Position numbers and translations under genes: made by a program
The notes under the pieces: generated by a model
Seen by the model: the letters and a program-made list of their open reading frames with translations, nothing else
What the model was told of the DNA's origin: nothing
The model's database searches: none
Part shown: in pieces, positions 26,428-36,199 of the stretch
Position numbering within the stretch: the stretch's first letter is position 1
Layout: every line of letters begins with the position of its first letter
Assembly (NCBI RefSeq): GCF_009749385.1
Contig: NZ_WBIN01000003.1
Span: 62,001 to 126,000 of the forward strand
Reading direction: 5' to 3'
DNA length: 64,000 nucleotides
Source of the DNA: Agromyces allii
GTDB lineage: Bacteria > Actinomycetota > Actinomycetes > Actinomycetales > Microbacteriaceae

Positions 26428-27582
26428 TCAGGCCAGATCCGGCGTGTTCCAGAGGTTCAGCTTCGTGCCGATGCCCAGCTCGACGGCGTTCTCGTAGACG
26501 GTCTTCGCCCAGGCCACGTCTTCGACGCCCATGCCGCCGACGCTGAAGAGCACGGGCTGCTCATCGAACTCTCGCCCGACCGCGCTGCCGTCGAAGACAT
26601 CGCCGATGTTGACGACCTTGGACTCGTCGAGCTCGCCCGCGTCGATGAGGTCCTGCCAGTACAGCCCGATCATGCCGAAGGCGGTCTCGTGCGACGGCGC
26701 CGGGTACTCCTCGGCCCAGGCCTCGTAGATCTTCTTCGCGTCGGCGATGAGCCGCGCCTTGCCCGAGAGGGTGTACTCCTTGTCCATGCGGAGGTTCGCG
26801 GGCAGGCTCAGGAACGCACCGGGCTTGATCCAGTCGCCGTCGATGTACGGGTAGTTCTCCGATCCGACGAGTCCGGTCACGGCCTCAGACACGATGTCGG
26901 AGTCGCGAACGGCCGCTTCGACCGAGTCGGCGATCTCGATGGTGGTGAACTGCGGGTAATGCGTCTTGACGTAGGTCGCGAACGCCTCGGAGGTCGATCG
27001 ACGGCGCCCGTTGATTCGGATCGTGTCGAGCGTCGGGCGCGCCGTCGTCATGGCGTGCAGCGCGCTCTTGTTCATCGCGCCCGGGCCGATGATGCCGAGC
27101 GACGTCGCGTTCACCGGGGCGAGCTTCTTCGCGGCCGCACCCGGAACCGCGGCGGTGCGGTAGGCGCTCTCGAGGTTGCCCGACATGATCGCGAACGGTG
27201 CACCCGTCTGCTTGTCGTTCAGCACGATGAGGTGGATGGATCGCGGCAGCCCCTGCTCGCGGTTGTCGATGTTCGAGCCGTACCACTTGACGCCCGCGGT
27301 GTCGAAGCGCCCGCCGAGGTAGGCGGCCATCGCCATGAACCGGCGGTCGGCGGCATCGAGCGGCATCGTCGGGAAGGGCGAGCTCTGCGGAAAGCTGATC
27401 TGCGCGCCGTGGGAGTTCGCCGAGTTGCCGGCCATGCGATAGTCGCCCTTCGCGACGAGGATCAGCACCTCCTCCATGACGTCCATGCAGCGCGCCATAT
27501 CCTTCACGCCGGCCGCGATCACCTCGGGCTCGCTGAGGTAGAGCATGTCGATGCGGGTGCTGGAAGCGGTGTCGGAAGTCAT
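26428..27582 (-). CDS. Ornithine cyclodeaminase/mu-crystallin family protein (tyramine-oxidase-subunit-B-like)
   Basis: 384 aa. The NAD(P)-binding Rossmann segment SLGIIGPGAMNKSALHAM is near residues 180-200, with the mu-crystallin-type tail (NIGDVFDGSAVGREFDEQPVLFSVGGMGVEDVAWAK). It is longer than classical OCD (~320-350 aa) and matches, from memory, the group annotated as tyramine oxidase subunit B. Probably an imine reductase or cyclodeaminase-like enzyme acting with the FAD oxidoreductase. ATG at 27580-27582 with AAGGA upstream; 50 open codons further upstream overlap the operator and were excluded. Confidence 0.82.
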   Translation of the reverse strand: MTSDTASSTRIDMLYLSEPEVIAAGVKDMARCMDVMEEVLILVAKGDYRMAGNSANSHGAQISFPQSSPFPTMPLDAADRRFMAMAAYLGGRFDTAGVKWYGSNIDNREQGLPRSIHLIVLNDKQTGAPFAIMSGNLESAYRTAAVPGAAAKKLAPVNATSLGIIGPGAMNKSALHAMTTARPTLDTIRINGRRRSTSEAFATYVKTHYPQFTTIEIADSVEAAVRDSDIVSEAVTGLVGSENYPYIDGDWIKPGAFLSLPANLRMDKEYTLSGKARLIADAKKIYEAWAEEYPAPSHETAFGMIGLYWQDLIDAGELDESKVVNIGDVFDGSAVGREFDEQPVLFSVGGMGVEDVAWAKTVYENAVELGIGTKLNLWNTPDLA

Positions 27583-27659
27583 TCGTCGGTCCTTCAACTC
27601 GGGAAGCATGTGATCAGAAAACCCACCCGGACAACGCCCGGTCAAATACCAGTTTCGAC

Positions 27660-27690
27660 GTGGATTGAGAGCGATTCGCTCGCAATCCAC
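27660..27690. promoter_or_regulatory. 31-bp near-perfect palindrome, candidate LysR operator
   Basis: GTGGATTG (27660-27667) and CAATCCAC (27683-27690) flank GAGCGA / TCGCTC (27669-27674, 27676-27681) about a central T; only the two junction bases break symmetry. It lies between the divergent OCD operon and lysR, 40 bp from the lysR start. Much longer symmetry than the usual T-N11-A LysR box. Confidence 0.8.
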
Positions 27691-27718
27691 ATGTAACGGC
27701 GCCGTAATACGAGGCCCG

Positions 27719-27724
27719 TACCGT
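27719..27724 (+). promoter_or_regulatory. -10 box for leaderless lysR-type transcript
   Basis: TACCGT, six bases (GCCGCC), then ATG of the LysR-type gene. Confidence 0.55.
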
Positions 27725-27730
27725 GCCGCC

Positions 27731-28651
27731 ATGGAACTGCGTCAACTGCGCTACTTCGTGGCCGTCGCCGACGAGCTCCACTTCGGGCGCGCGGCACGAC
27801 GGCTGCACATGTCGCAGCCTCCGCTGAGCGTGCAGGTCGCCCGTCTCGAGCAGGAGGTCGGGGTGCCGCTGTTCGAACGCAGCACCCGGCGGGTGACGCT
27901 TACCGCGGCCGGCCGCCACCTGCAGGCGAGAGCCCGCCGGATCCTCGACGAGGCCGAGTCGGTCCGCACCGAGATGCGCGACTTCGCCGACGGCCTGGCG
28001 GGCGAGCTCACCGCCGGATTCGTCAGCTCGGCGAACTACACGGTGCTGCCCGGGGTCGTCCAGCTGTTCCGGGCGAGGCGGGCCGGGGTCTCGCTCTCGC
28101 TGGTTCCGCTCACCTCGGGCGAGCAGCTCGAGCGGCTGAGCGACGGCTCGCTCGACGTGGGCATCGTGCGCGACGAGGTGCCCGACGCGGAGGCGACGGA
28201 TGTCTCGGCCGCGGCCTTGGCCACCGAGGTCGTCTTCGAGGAACGACTCGTCGCCTGCCTCCCGATCGACCACCCGCTTGCGGGGCTCGACGAGGTGACC
28301 GCGACGCAGATCCTCGAGGTTCCCTTGATCTCCTATCCGAGGTCGTTGATGCGCGGCTACGTCGACCGGGTCTCCGAGGTGCTGGCGCACGCGGGCGGTG
28401 CCGCGAACGTGGTCGAGGAGGTCGTGCATCAGGAGACGGCCCTCGGATTCGTCGCCGCGGGGGTGGGTGCCAGCATCCTGCCCGAGTCGGTCAGACAGCT
28501 GGTTCCGCCGTCGATCGCCGTGGTGCAGCTCGCCGGATCCCCGACGACGCGGCTGCTCGCGGCGCGATCAGCCCGTCCGGCGAACGGCGCCGTCTGCGCC
28601 GCGTTCGTCGGCTGCCTGCACGACGCCGCGCGCGAGCTGAGGGTGGGTTAG
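27731..28651 (+). CDS. LysR-family transcriptional regulator
   Basis: 306 aa. N-terminal HTH MELRQLRYFVAVADELHFGRAARRLHMSQPPLSVQVARLEQEVGVPLFER, then a periplasmic-binding-like effector domain. Divergent from the OCD/amine-oxidase/amidohydrolase/HutD operon and separated from it by the 31-bp palindrome, so it is the likely activator or repressor. The effector is probably a pathway intermediate. Starts six bases after TACCGT (leaderless). Confidence 0.92.
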   Translation: MELRQLRYFVAVADELHFGRAARRLHMSQPPLSVQVARLEQEVGVPLFERSTRRVTLTAAGRHLQARARRILDEAESVRTEMRDFADGLAGELTAGFVSSANYTVLPGVVQLFRARRAGVSLSLVPLTSGEQLERLSDGSLDVGIVRDEVPDAEATDVSAAALATEVVFEERLVACLPIDHPLAGLDEVTATQILEVPLISYPRSLMRGYVDRVSEVLAHAGGAANVVEEVVHQETALGFVAAGVGASILPESVRQLVPPSIAVVQLAGSPTTRLLAARSARPANGAVCAAFVGCLHDAARELRVG

Positions 28652-28654
28652 CCT
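28649..28654 (+). promoter_or_regulatory. -10 box for leaderless DUF2200 transcript
   Basis: TAGCCT, six bases, ATG at 28661. The TAG of this box is also the stop codon of the upstream lysR-type gene. Confidence 0.55.
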
Positions 28655-28660
28655 GCAACC

Positions 28661-29032
28661 ATGGTCGAGAGCGCCCAGCACAAGGAACACCGCATCTTCG
28701 GCATGACGTTCGCGAGCCTCTACCCGCTCTACGTGCAGAAGGTCGAGCGCAAGGGCCACAGCAGCAGCGAGGTCGACGAGGTGCTCGCCTGGCTCACCGG
28801 CTACGACAAGGGCGGACTCGATCGCGTCATCGCCGACGGCACCGACCTGCGCACGTTCTTCGCCGAGGCGCCGGCCATGAACTCGAACACGTCGCTCATC
28901 ACGGGCGTCATCTGCGGCATGCGGGTCGAGGAGATCGAAGATCCGCTCATGCAGAAGATCCGTTACATGGACAAGCTGGTCGACGAGGTCGCGCGCGGCA
29001 AGAAGATGACGTCGATCCTACGATCGGCCTAG
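28661..29032 (+). CDS. DUF2200-family protein
   Basis: 123 aa, small cytoplasmic protein. HRIFGMTFASLYPLYVQKVERKG (residues ~11-33), DEVLAWLTGYD, and MNSNTSLITGVICGMRVEEIEDPLMQKIRYMDKLVDEV are the DUF2200 blocks. Family function unknown. Probably leaderless. Confidence 0.88.
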   Translation: MVESAQHKEHRIFGMTFASLYPLYVQKVERKGHSSSEVDEVLAWLTGYDKGGLDRVIADGTDLRTFFAEAPAMNSNTSLITGVICGMRVEEIEDPLMQKIRYMDKLVDEVARGKKMTSILRSA

Positions 29033-29052
29033 CTGCCAGCCGACGCACGATC

Positions 29053-29076
29053 CTTCGAGGTCACGATCCCTCGAAG
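29053..29076. terminator. Bidirectional terminator hairpin
   Basis: CTTCGAGG / CCTCGAAG perfect 8-bp stem with an 8-base loop between the convergent DUF2200 and aldo/keto reductase genes. Confidence 0.7.
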
Positions 29077-30057
<981 letters not shown>

Positions 30058-30177
30058 GGGTCTTCTCCTGTCATGACCGGTGCGGTCGGAGTTCCAGTCA
30101 AGATCGCGCCGCTTCGACTGGGGAGTCACCACCTATCCGGTTAATGCCAGTGCCGGCCTCGGAGAAGACGGCGGGCG

Positions 30178-30183
30178 TACATT
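30178..30183 (+). promoter_or_regulatory. -10 box for leaderless XRE regulator transcript
   Basis: TACATT, six bases (CGGGGC), ATG at 30190. Confidence 0.6.
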
Positions 30184-30189
30184 CGGGGC

Positions 30190-31080
30190 ATGGACGCGGC
30201 ATCCGACATTCGCGAGTTCCTGACCTCGCGACGGGCCAGGCTCACTCCCGCGGATGCCGGTCTGCCGAACTTCGGCGGTCGCCGCCGAGTGCCCGGCCTT
30301 CGACGCGAGGAGGTCGCGCTGCTCGCCGGCATGAGCGTCGAGTACTACGTGCGCCTCGAGCGCGGCAACGCCACCGGCGTCTCCGAAGCCGTGCTCGACG
30401 GCGTGATCCGTGCGCTGCAGCTCGACGATGCCGAACGCGCGCATCTGCACGACCTGGTGCGCACCGCGAACGAAGGCGCCCATCCGCGTCGTCGACGGGC
30501 GAGCGCTCGCTCACAGCAGGTGAGGCCGGGGGTGCGCCAACTCCTGGACGCCATGACCGACGTGCCCGCGTTCGTGCAGAACGGCCGTCTCGACATCCTC
30601 GCCATCAATCAGCTCGGCGAGGCGGTGTTCTCCGTGCTCTACGTGCAGCCGCAACGACCCGCGAATTTCGCCCGCTTCGTGTTCCTCGACCCGCGCTCCG
30701 GCGCGTACTACCGGGATTGGGACGACGCCGCCCGCCAGACCGTCGCGCTCCTGCGATCGGAGGCAGGCCGGTCGCCGCACGACCGCGCGCTCAGCGACCT
30801 CATCGGCGAGCTCTCGACGCGGAGCGACCGGTTTGCGGTGCTGTGGGCCTCCCACGACGTGCGCGACCACCGCACCGGGGCCAAGCGCATCACCCACCCC
30901 GTCGTCGGCGACCTCGACCTGGACTACGAGGTCATGGATCTCTCGACGGATCGCGGCCTGCAGCTCATCGCGTACAGCGCGGCACCCGGGTCGCTCACCG
31001 CCGACGCCCTCAGGCTCCTGAGCAGCTGGTCGGCGACGCGCGACGAGGCGAACCGGATGGAACCCGCCGCGGACGAGTGA
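30190..31080 (+). CDS. XRE-family regulator with MmyB-like ligand domain
   Basis: 296 aa. The N-terminal HTH (RRVPGLRREEVALLAGMSVEYYVRLERGNATGVSEAVLDGVIRAL) is followed by an MmyB-like ligand-binding domain (MTDVPAFVQNGRLDILAINQLGEAVF, then HPVVGDLDLDYEVMDLSTDRGLQLIAYSA). This PAS-like C-domain binds fatty-acid-like ligands in characterised relatives. Divergent from the aldo/keto reductase, its most likely target. Confidence 0.9.
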   Translation: MDAASDIREFLTSRRARLTPADAGLPNFGGRRRVPGLRREEVALLAGMSVEYYVRLERGNATGVSEAVLDGVIRALQLDDAERAHLHDLVRTANEGAHPRRRRASARSQQVRPGVRQLLDAMTDVPAFVQNGRLDILAINQLGEAVFSVLYVQPQRPANFARFVFLDPRSGAYYRDWDDAARQTVALLRSEAGRSPHDRALSDLIGELSTRSDRFAVLWASHDVRDHRTGAKRITHPVVGDLDLDYEVMDLSTDRGLQLIAYSAAPGSLTADALRLLSSWSATRDEANRMEPAADE

Positions 31081-31115
31081 GTGGCAGCCGCCGCAGTGGG
31101 CAGACCACGCAGACG

Positions 31116-31121
31116 TAGTCT
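31116..31121 (+). promoter_or_regulatory. -10 box for leaderless sigma-factor transcript
   Basis: TAGTCT, six bases (GAGTCG), ATG at 31128. Confidence 0.6.
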
Positions 31122-31127
31122 GAGTCG

Positions 31128-31787
31128 ATGCAGAACACCGCCGATGCCGCCGATACGGGCAGCGAAACCGACGACGGCCGTCGCGCCTCGCTCGTCGCGA
31201 TGATCTCGGGCGACCCCGAACGGCTGCGACGACGCAGCATCTCGCTGGGTGTCGCCCGCGACGACGCCGACGACGTCGCGCAGACCGTGCTGCTCCGGGC
31301 ATGGCGCTCGATCGAACGCCTGCACGCGCCCGAGGTCGGCCAGATGTGCTCGTGGCTCGACACCATCGCGCGCAACGCGGCGATCGACCTCGCGCGTCAG
31401 AAGGCGCGGCGCCCGGCGGTTCGGCTCGACGACGGCTTCGGCTCCGCAGACGGCGGCGGTGCGGATGCCGCGGGCGGGCGTGGCGCATCCGGCGGCGTCG
31501 TCGTGGCCTCCGCGGCGAACGTGTCGGGCGAGGTCGAGACGCGCCTGCTCCTCGACGGCGCCCTGCAGGCGATCAACGCGCTGCCCGAGTCGCTGCGGCG
31601 GCCGTTGCTGCTGAGCGTCGCCGACGAGCTGCCCGCCGCCGAGATCGCCGAGCGGCTCGGCATCACCACCGCGGCGGTCAGGCAGCGCATCACGCGGGCG
31701 CGCAAGGCGATCGCGGGCTGCCGGGAATCGGGCATGTCCGACGCGTGCGCCGTGCCCGCGGCATCCGGCAAGCCCGCGGCATCCTGA
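31128..31787 (+). CDS. ECF-type RNA polymerase sigma factor
   Basis: 219 aa. Region 2 (ARDDADDVAQTVLLRAWRSIERLHAPEVGQMCSWLDTIARNAAIDLARQKARRP, residues ~40-95) and region 4 (ALQAINALPESLRRPLLLSVADELPAAEIAERLGITTAAVRQRITRARKAI) are joined by an unusually long Gly/Ala/Asp-rich linker (~100-135). No anti-sigma gene is adjacent; the next gene is a convergent NTF2-fold protein. The short C-terminal tail is Ala/Pro/Cys-containing. Probably leaderless. Confidence 0.85.
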   Translation: MQNTADAADTGSETDDGRRASLVAMISGDPERLRRRSISLGVARDDADDVAQTVLLRAWRSIERLHAPEVGQMCSWLDTIARNAAIDLARQKARRPAVRLDDGFGSADGGGADAAGGRGASGGVVVASAANVSGEVETRLLLDGALQAINALPESLRRPLLLSVADELPAAEIAERLGITTAAVRQRITRARKAIAGCRESGMSDACAVPAASGKPAAS

Positions 31788-31790
31788 ACC

Positions 31791-32183
31791 TCAGGCGGTG
31801 CCGAACGGGTTGTCGACCGCGTAGCGCCAGCCGTGCGCCTCGTCGAAGACGGCGACATCGGCCGTGGTTCCGGCGAGCGCGATCTCGGAGCCGTCGGGGC
31901 CAGTGCCGGTGATGGTCCAGTCCGCGATCGCGAGACCGGTGTCGCCGCTCTGGAAGACGTGGCGAACGGTCATGGCGATGGGCAGGTTCAGGCCGAGGAA
32001 CTGCTCGAGGGCGCCGCGCACCGCGGCCTCGCCCTGCACGGGGTGGCCGGGCGCAGGCACGAACACCACGTCGTCGACGTTGAGCGCCATCAGGCCGTCG
32101 AGGTCGCGGGCGTTGAAGCGGTCGGCGAACGCGAGGTTGAGCTGGTCGAGCGAGGTGACGGGCGTTGCGGTGGTGCTGGTCAC
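31791..32183 (-). CDS. NTF2-like (SgcJ/EcaC-type) protein
   Basis: 130 aa cone-fold protein: LAFADRFNARDLDGLMALNVDDVVFVPAPGHPVQGEAAVRGALEQFL is the SnoaL/NTF2-like core. Unknown ligand or enzyme activity. GTG at 32181-32183 with AAAGGA nine bases upstream; 89 open codons before it overlap the divergent channel gene and are not credible. It lies tail-to-tail with the sigma factor (3 bases between stops). NTF2-like modules regulate ECF41-type sigma factors when fused, so a link is possible but unproven. Confidence 0.8.
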   Translation of the reverse strand: MTSTTATPVTSLDQLNLAFADRFNARDLDGLMALNVDDVVFVPAPGHPVQGEAAVRGALEQFLGLNLPIAMTVRHVFQSGDTGLAIADWTITGTGPDGSEIALAGTTADVAVFDEAHGWRYAVDNPFGTA

Positions 32184-32301
32184 GAGTGCGGTCCTTTCAC
32201 GGGTGGGGCCGACCCGCTGCCGGCCTCTACGGTGGAAGACGCCGCCCTCCTCGGCGTTGTGACATGTCGGACTGGTCCTCGGCGCGGTTCCGTGGCGGTC
32301 G

Positions 32302-32307
32302 TACGAT
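32302..32307 (+). promoter_or_regulatory. -10 box for leaderless channel transcript
   Basis: TACGAT, six bases (GCGTGC), ATG at 32314. Confidence 0.6.
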
Positions 32308-32313
32308 GCGTGC

Positions 32314-33018
32314 ATGACACGGCAGCAGCGCTGGCAGCAGTTCATGGACTGGCCGTTGACGGCCGCCGCCCTGATCTTCCTCGTCGCGTACTCGTGGGAA
32401 GTGATCGGCGACCTCGACGGGCCCGAGGCGGTGATCGCGGAGTCCGTCATCTGGGCGACCTGGGCGGTGTTCGTGCTCGACTACGTCGTCAACCTCACGC
32501 TCGCCACCCGCCGATGGCACTGGTTCACCCGGCACATCTTCGATCTGCTCGTGGTCGTGCTGCCGATGCTGCGGCCCCTGCGCATGCTGCGCCTGGTGAC
32601 GATCCTCGCGGTGCTCCAGCGAACGACCGGCGGCGCGATCCGCGGGCGCGTGGTGGTCTACGCGGCGGGCGCGTCGCTGCTCCTCGTCTACGTCGCCGCC
32701 CTGGCCGCGCTCGACGCCGAGCGCGATCACGGGTCGATCCAGACGCTCGGCGAGGGCCTCTGGTGGGCGTTCGTGACGATCACGACCGTGGGCTACGGCG
32801 ACCTGTACCCGGTGACGCCGACCGGCCAGCTCGTCGCCGTCGGCGTGATGGTGGCCGGCATCGCGCTGATCGGCGTCGTGACGGCGACCCTCGCGTCGTG
32901 GATCGTCGAGAAGGTCAGCGTGCAGCAGGAGGTCGAGGAGGCGATCACCCGCGCCCACGTCGAGACGCTGACCGAGGAGATCCGCAAGCTGCGCGAGCTC
33001 GTGTCGTCGAAGCTCTGA
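32314..33018 (+). CDS. Voltage-gated-type potassium channel
   Basis: 234 aa with an S1-S6 layout. S4-like RPLRMLRLVTILAVLQR (about residues 86-102), pore helix and selectivity filter TTVGYGD (~157-163), S6 (AVGVMVAGIALIGVVTATLASWIV) and a C-terminal coiled coil (QQEVEEAITRAHVETLTEEIRKLRELV) suited to tetramerisation. S4 has only three Arg, so voltage sensing may be weak. Leaderless start. Confidence 0.92.
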   Translation: MTRQQRWQQFMDWPLTAAALIFLVAYSWEVIGDLDGPEAVIAESVIWATWAVFVLDYVVNLTLATRRWHWFTRHIFDLLVVVLPMLRPLRMLRLVTILAVLQRTTGGAIRGRVVVYAAGASLLLVYVAALAALDAERDHGSIQTLGEGLWWAFVTITTVGYGDLYPVTPTGQLVAVGVMVAGIALIGVVTATLASWIVEKVSVQQEVEEAITRAHVETLTEEIRKLRELVSSKL

Positions 33019-33021
33019 ATC

Positions 33022-33054
33022 CGGGCGCCCCGCACGCCCACCATCCGGCGCCCG
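33022..33054. terminator. Terminator-like hairpin after the channel gene
   Basis: CGGGCGCC (33022-33029) pairs with GGCGCCCG (33047-33054), in the gap between convergent genes. Confidence 0.55.
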
Positions 33055-33077
33055 ACCTGTCGGTTCGCGCAGCAGGG

Positions 33078-34040
33078 TCAGGCTCGCGCGGTCGTCTGCG
33101 AGCGAGCGGATGCCGCGGCCCACGCGCGCCCGATGATCGCCGCCGAGACGACGGCCGCGGCGATCATGCCGAGCCCGACCACGACGCTCGCCACGGCCGG
33201 AGTCGAGGCCCAGAGGATCGCGCCGACGACCGAGGCGACCAGGCCGACGGCGACGAACCCCGCGAGAGGTGCCCACACGCGCACCGCTGCCGCCGAGGCC
33301 GCTGCGGCGACGAGGAGCGCACCGCCGACGAGCGCGAGGAACGCCCCGACCGGCATGGCCGGCGCGAGCGGTACCCAGACGAACGCGAGGATCGCGAGCA
33401 CGAGCGTGCGCGGGCCGTTCCCGCTTCGGCCCGCGGAGCCGGCGACGGCCACCGCGATCACGGCGAGCAGTTGCGCGAGCACGAGGCCAACGATCGTGAC
33501 CGTCGAGATCCACATGCCGACGGATGCTGCGAGCAGGCCTCCGACGATGAACGCGAGCCAGGCGATCACGAACGCCGAGAACGCCAGCAGGAGGGGACCG
33601 CGGGCGAGCACGCGCGCGTACTCGGCGGGCCCGAATCGCGGCAGGTACGGCGAGGCGCCGGCCGGGGCCGCATCGCGCACGTCGACTTCGACGTCGGCGT
33701 CGTGGCGCGCGACGTCGCCGCCCTCGAGCTGGGTGACGAGCGAGTTCTCGAGCACGGTGAGGGCGTTGCCCTCGTCTCGCGCCGACATCCGCTCGTCGAA
33801 CCAGGGGCCGTCGACCGGACCGTCGAGCCTGACCGTCGGGTACTGGCCGTACACGCCGACGCTGCCGCGATACGCCTCGAACGTGAGCACGCGCGCGCCC
33901 GTCGCCGTGGTCTGGTCGATGACCCGCAGCTGCTTGTCGTCGCGGAGTGCGAACGCGTAGGTGCGCGGAGTCTCGCCCGTGCGATCGCGCAGCTCACCGG
34001 CGATGCGCAGGGCGAGGGGTCGGGCGTTCGGCTTGGTCAC
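33078..34040 (-). CDS. Uncharacterised multi-pass membrane protein with N-terminal soluble domain
   Basis: 320 aa. The first ~145 residues are hydrophilic beta-rich sequence (TYAFALRDDKQLRVIDQ, then ARVLTFEAYRGSVGVYGQYP). The C-terminal half holds about six hydrophobic helices. No family recognised. GTG at 34038-34040 has GGAGG six bases upstream, the reason for this start; seven more open codons precede it. Monocistronic between the channel and catalase terminators. Confidence 0.65.
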   Translation of the reverse strand: MTKPNARPLALRIAGELRDRTGETPRTYAFALRDDKQLRVIDQTTATGARVLTFEAYRGSVGVYGQYPTVRLDGPVDGPWFDERMSARDEGNALTVLENSLVTQLEGGDVARHDADVEVDVRDAAPAGASPYLPRFGPAEYARVLARGPLLLAFSAFVIAWLAFIVGGLLAASVGMWISTVTIVGLVLAQLLAVIAVAVAGSAGRSGNGPRTLVLAILAFVWVPLAPAMPVGAFLALVGGALLVAAAASAAAVRVWAPLAGFVAVGLVASVVGAILWASTPAVASVVVGLGMIAAAVVSAAIIGRAWAAASARSQTTARA

Positions 34041-34080
34041 TGGGCCTCCACAAGCGACCACCCTACTGAGCGGGCGATGA

Positions 34081-34117
34081 CCGCAGGGCGCGGATTCGCG
34101 ACATCCGCACCCTGCGG
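34081..34117 (-). terminator. Strong terminator of the catalase gene
   Basis: CCGCAGGG (34081-34088) pairs with CCCTGCGG (34110-34117), and inside it GCGGAT (34090-34095) pairs with ATCCGC (34103-34108), 14 bp in all around a 7-base loop. Lies 10 bases past the catalase stop. Confidence 0.8.
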
Positions 34118-34127
34118 CGACGATCGC

Positions 34128-35624
34128 CTAGCTCGGGGTGCCGACCGGCTCGACCGCGGCCTCGGGCGCCTCGGCCCCTGCCGTGAGCGCGGCGCGCAGT
34201 GCGGCGCCGAGCTCGGCGTCGACGTTCGTCCAGTAGGCGATCGCGCGCTCGCGGATGTCGGGGCGCGTCACGCCGCCGACGGCGCCCGTGATGGTCGTGA
34301 GGAACCGCTCGCGCGCTGCGTCGTCGAACACCTCGCGGTAGAGCGCGCCGGCCTGGCCGAAGTCGCTGTCGTCGGCGTGCAGGGTCGCGGCGGCGCGCAC
34401 GAGCTCGCCGTCGGACTCCCACGAGCCCTCGCCCGCGCGGGCCGGGTCGGCGACCGGGCCGCCGAAGCTGTTCGGCGCGTACACCGGCGCGGTGGGCGCG
34501 TTGAAGCCGTGACGCTGGGCGCCGTCCTGCGAGTAGTTGTGCACCGGCGCGGCGTGCGGGGCGTTCACCGGGATCTGGTTGTAGTTGGTGCCGACGCGGT
34601 ACCGCTGCGCGTCGGGGTAGCTGAACACGCGCGCCATCAGCATCTTGTCGGGGCTGATGTCGGTGCCGGGCACCTGGTTCGCGGGCGAGAACGCGGCCTG
34701 CTCGATCTCGGCGAAGTGGTTCTGCGGGTTGCGGTTCAGCGTGAAGTGACCGACCGGGATCAGCGGGTAGTCGCTGTGCGGCCACACCTTCGTGAGGTCG
34801 AACGGGTTGAAGCGGTACCCGGCGGCGTCGGCGTAGGGCATGACCTGCACCTTGACGTCCCACGTGGGGAACTCGCCGCGCTCGATCGCCTCGTAGAGGT
34901 CGCGCCGGTAGAAGTCCGCATCCGCACCGGCGATCGCCTCGGCCTCGATGCCGTCGATGTTCTCGACGCCCTGACGCGCGATGAAGTGGTACTTCACCCA
35001 GAAGCGCTCGCCCTCGGCGTTGATCCACTGGTACGTGTGCGAGCCGTAGCCGTTCACGTGACGCCACGACTTCGGCAGGCCGCGGTCGCCCATGAGGTAG
35101 GTGACCTGGTGGGCCGACTCGGGCGAGAGGGTCCAGAAGTCCCACTGCATGTCGGCGTCGCGCAGGCCCGAGCCCGGCAGGCGCTTCTGCGAGTGGATGA
35201 AGTCGGGGAACTTGATCGCGTCGCGGATGAAGAACACCGGGGTGTTGTTGCCGACGATGTCGAGGTTGCCCTCGGTCGTGTAGAACTTCAGCGCGAAGCC
35301 GCGCACGTCGCGCCACGTGTCGGGCGAGCCCATCTCGCCGGCGACCGATGAGAAGCGCAGCAGCGTCTCGCTCGTCGCGCCGGGCTGGAACACCGCCGCA
35401 CGCGTGTAGGCCGAGACGTCCTCGGTCACGACGAGCTCGCCGAACGCGCCGCCGCCCTTCGCGTGCACGATGCGCTCGGGGATGCGCTCGCGGTTGAACT
35501 GGGCGAGCTTCTCGACGAGGTACCGGTCGTGCAGCGCGGTGGCGCCGTCGGCTCCGGCGGTCAGCGAGTGCGCGTCGCTCGCGACCGGGGTTCCGGTCTG
35601 GGTGGTCGTGTAGTGCTCGTGCAT
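34128..35624 (-). CDS. katA: Heme catalase (clade 3 type, small subunit)
   Basis: 498-aa monofunctional catalase converting H2O2 to water and oxygen. The distal His is in [12 protein letters not shown], the Asn/heme pocket in [23 protein letters not shown], and the proximal Tyr in [29 protein letters not shown] precedes ATG at 35622-35624. It follows the Fur-family gene on the same strand after 122 bases, the furA-kat arrangement of actinobacteria, so regulation by that repressor is expected. Confidence 0.95.
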   Translation of the reverse strand: MHEHYTTTQTGTPVASDAHSLTAGADGATALHDRYLVEKLAQFNRERIPERIVHAKGGGAFGELVVTEDVSAYTRAAVFQPGATSETLLRFSSVAGEMGSPDTWRDVRGFALKFYTTEGNLDIVGNNTPVFFIRDAIKFPDFIHSQKRLPGSGLRDADMQWDFWTLSPESAHQVTYLMGDRGLPKSWRHVNGYGSHTYQWINAEGERFWVKYHFIARQGVENIDGIEAEAIAGADADFYRRDLYEAIERGEFPTWDVKVQVMPYADAAGYRFNPFDLTKVWPHSDYPLIPVGHFTLNRNPQNHFAEIEQAAFSPANQVPGTDISPDKMLMARVFSYPDAQRYRVGTNYNQIPVNAPHAAPVHNYSQDGAQRHGFNAPTAPVYAPNSFGGPVADPARAGEGSWESDGELVRAAATLHADDSDFGQAGALYREVFDDAARERFLTTITGAVGGVTRPDIRERAIAYWTNVDAELGAALRAALTAGAEAPEAAVEPVGTPS

Positions 35625-35634
35625 GGTGCTCCTT

Positions 35635-35693
35635 CTGTTCGGTAGGGCGAACTGTTCGGTAGGGATCGCGCGGAGCGGATGCCGCGGCATCCG
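35635..35693. promoter_or_regulatory. furA-katA intergenic repeats
   Basis: Two direct copies of CTGTTCGGTAGGG (35635-35647 and 35652-35664, 17-bp period) lie just upstream of the catalase ribosome site, followed by the third perfect copy of CGGATGCCGCGGCATCCG (35676-35693). The direct repeat may be an operator or a small duplication. The palindrome could act as an intercistronic stem-loop. Confidence 0.55.
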
Positions 35694-35746
35694 TATTCCG
35701 GCGCGACGAACGGACCGCCCGTGGTGGGCGGTGCGATGCGATGCGC

Positions 35747-36178
35747 TTACTCGGCGGTGGTGTCGTTCGCCTGGCAGTCGGGGCAGAGGCCCCAGAACGT
35801 GACCTCGGCCGTCTGGATCGCGAATCCGGACGTCGTGGACGGGGTCAGGCACGGCGCATGGCCGACGACGCAGTCCACATCGGCGACCGCTCCGCACCGG
35901 GAGCAGACGACGTGGTGGTGGTTGTCGTCGATGCGCCGCTCGTAGAGCGCCGCAGACCCCGCCGGCTCGATGCGGCGGATGAGGCCCGCCGCGGTGAGGT
36001 CGGCGAGGATGTTGTGCACCGACTGGATCGACGTCTTGGGCAGGTCGCGGGATATCGCCCGCAGCACCTGCTCGGCGTCGGAGTGCGCCATGGAGTCCAG
36101 CGCCTCGAGGACGGCGACCCGGCCAGTGGTCGCCTTGAGCCCGGCACTGCGCAATGCCGAGTCGAGCGTGGTCTCCAT
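35747..36178 (-). CDS. furA: Fur-family peroxide/iron regulator (FurA/PerR-like)
   Basis: 143 aa. Winged helix ([57 protein letters not shown]) and metal-binding C-domain with [10 protein letters not shown] and CPDCQ zinc cysteines. Adjacent to katA, which in mycobacteria and Streptomyces is the FurA/CatR target. TAGGGT seven bases before the ATG and an inverted repeat just upstream point to autoregulated near-leaderless transcription. Confidence 0.92.
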   Translation of the reverse strand: METTLDSALRSAGLKATTGRVAVLEALDSMAHSDAEQVLRAISRDLPKTSIQSVHNILADLTAAGLIRRIEPAGSAALYERRIDDNHHHVVCSRCGAVADVDCVVGHAPCLTPSTTSGFAIQTAEVTFWGLCPDCQANDTTAE

Positions 36179-36199
36179 GCCTTCGACCCTACCCCACTT

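Noticed and set aside
30058..30189. GACTGGGGAGTC and related repeats as an operator between the aldo/keto reductase and XRE genes
   Set aside because: Arms are short (5 bp) and not repeated; too weak compared with the other operators in the window.
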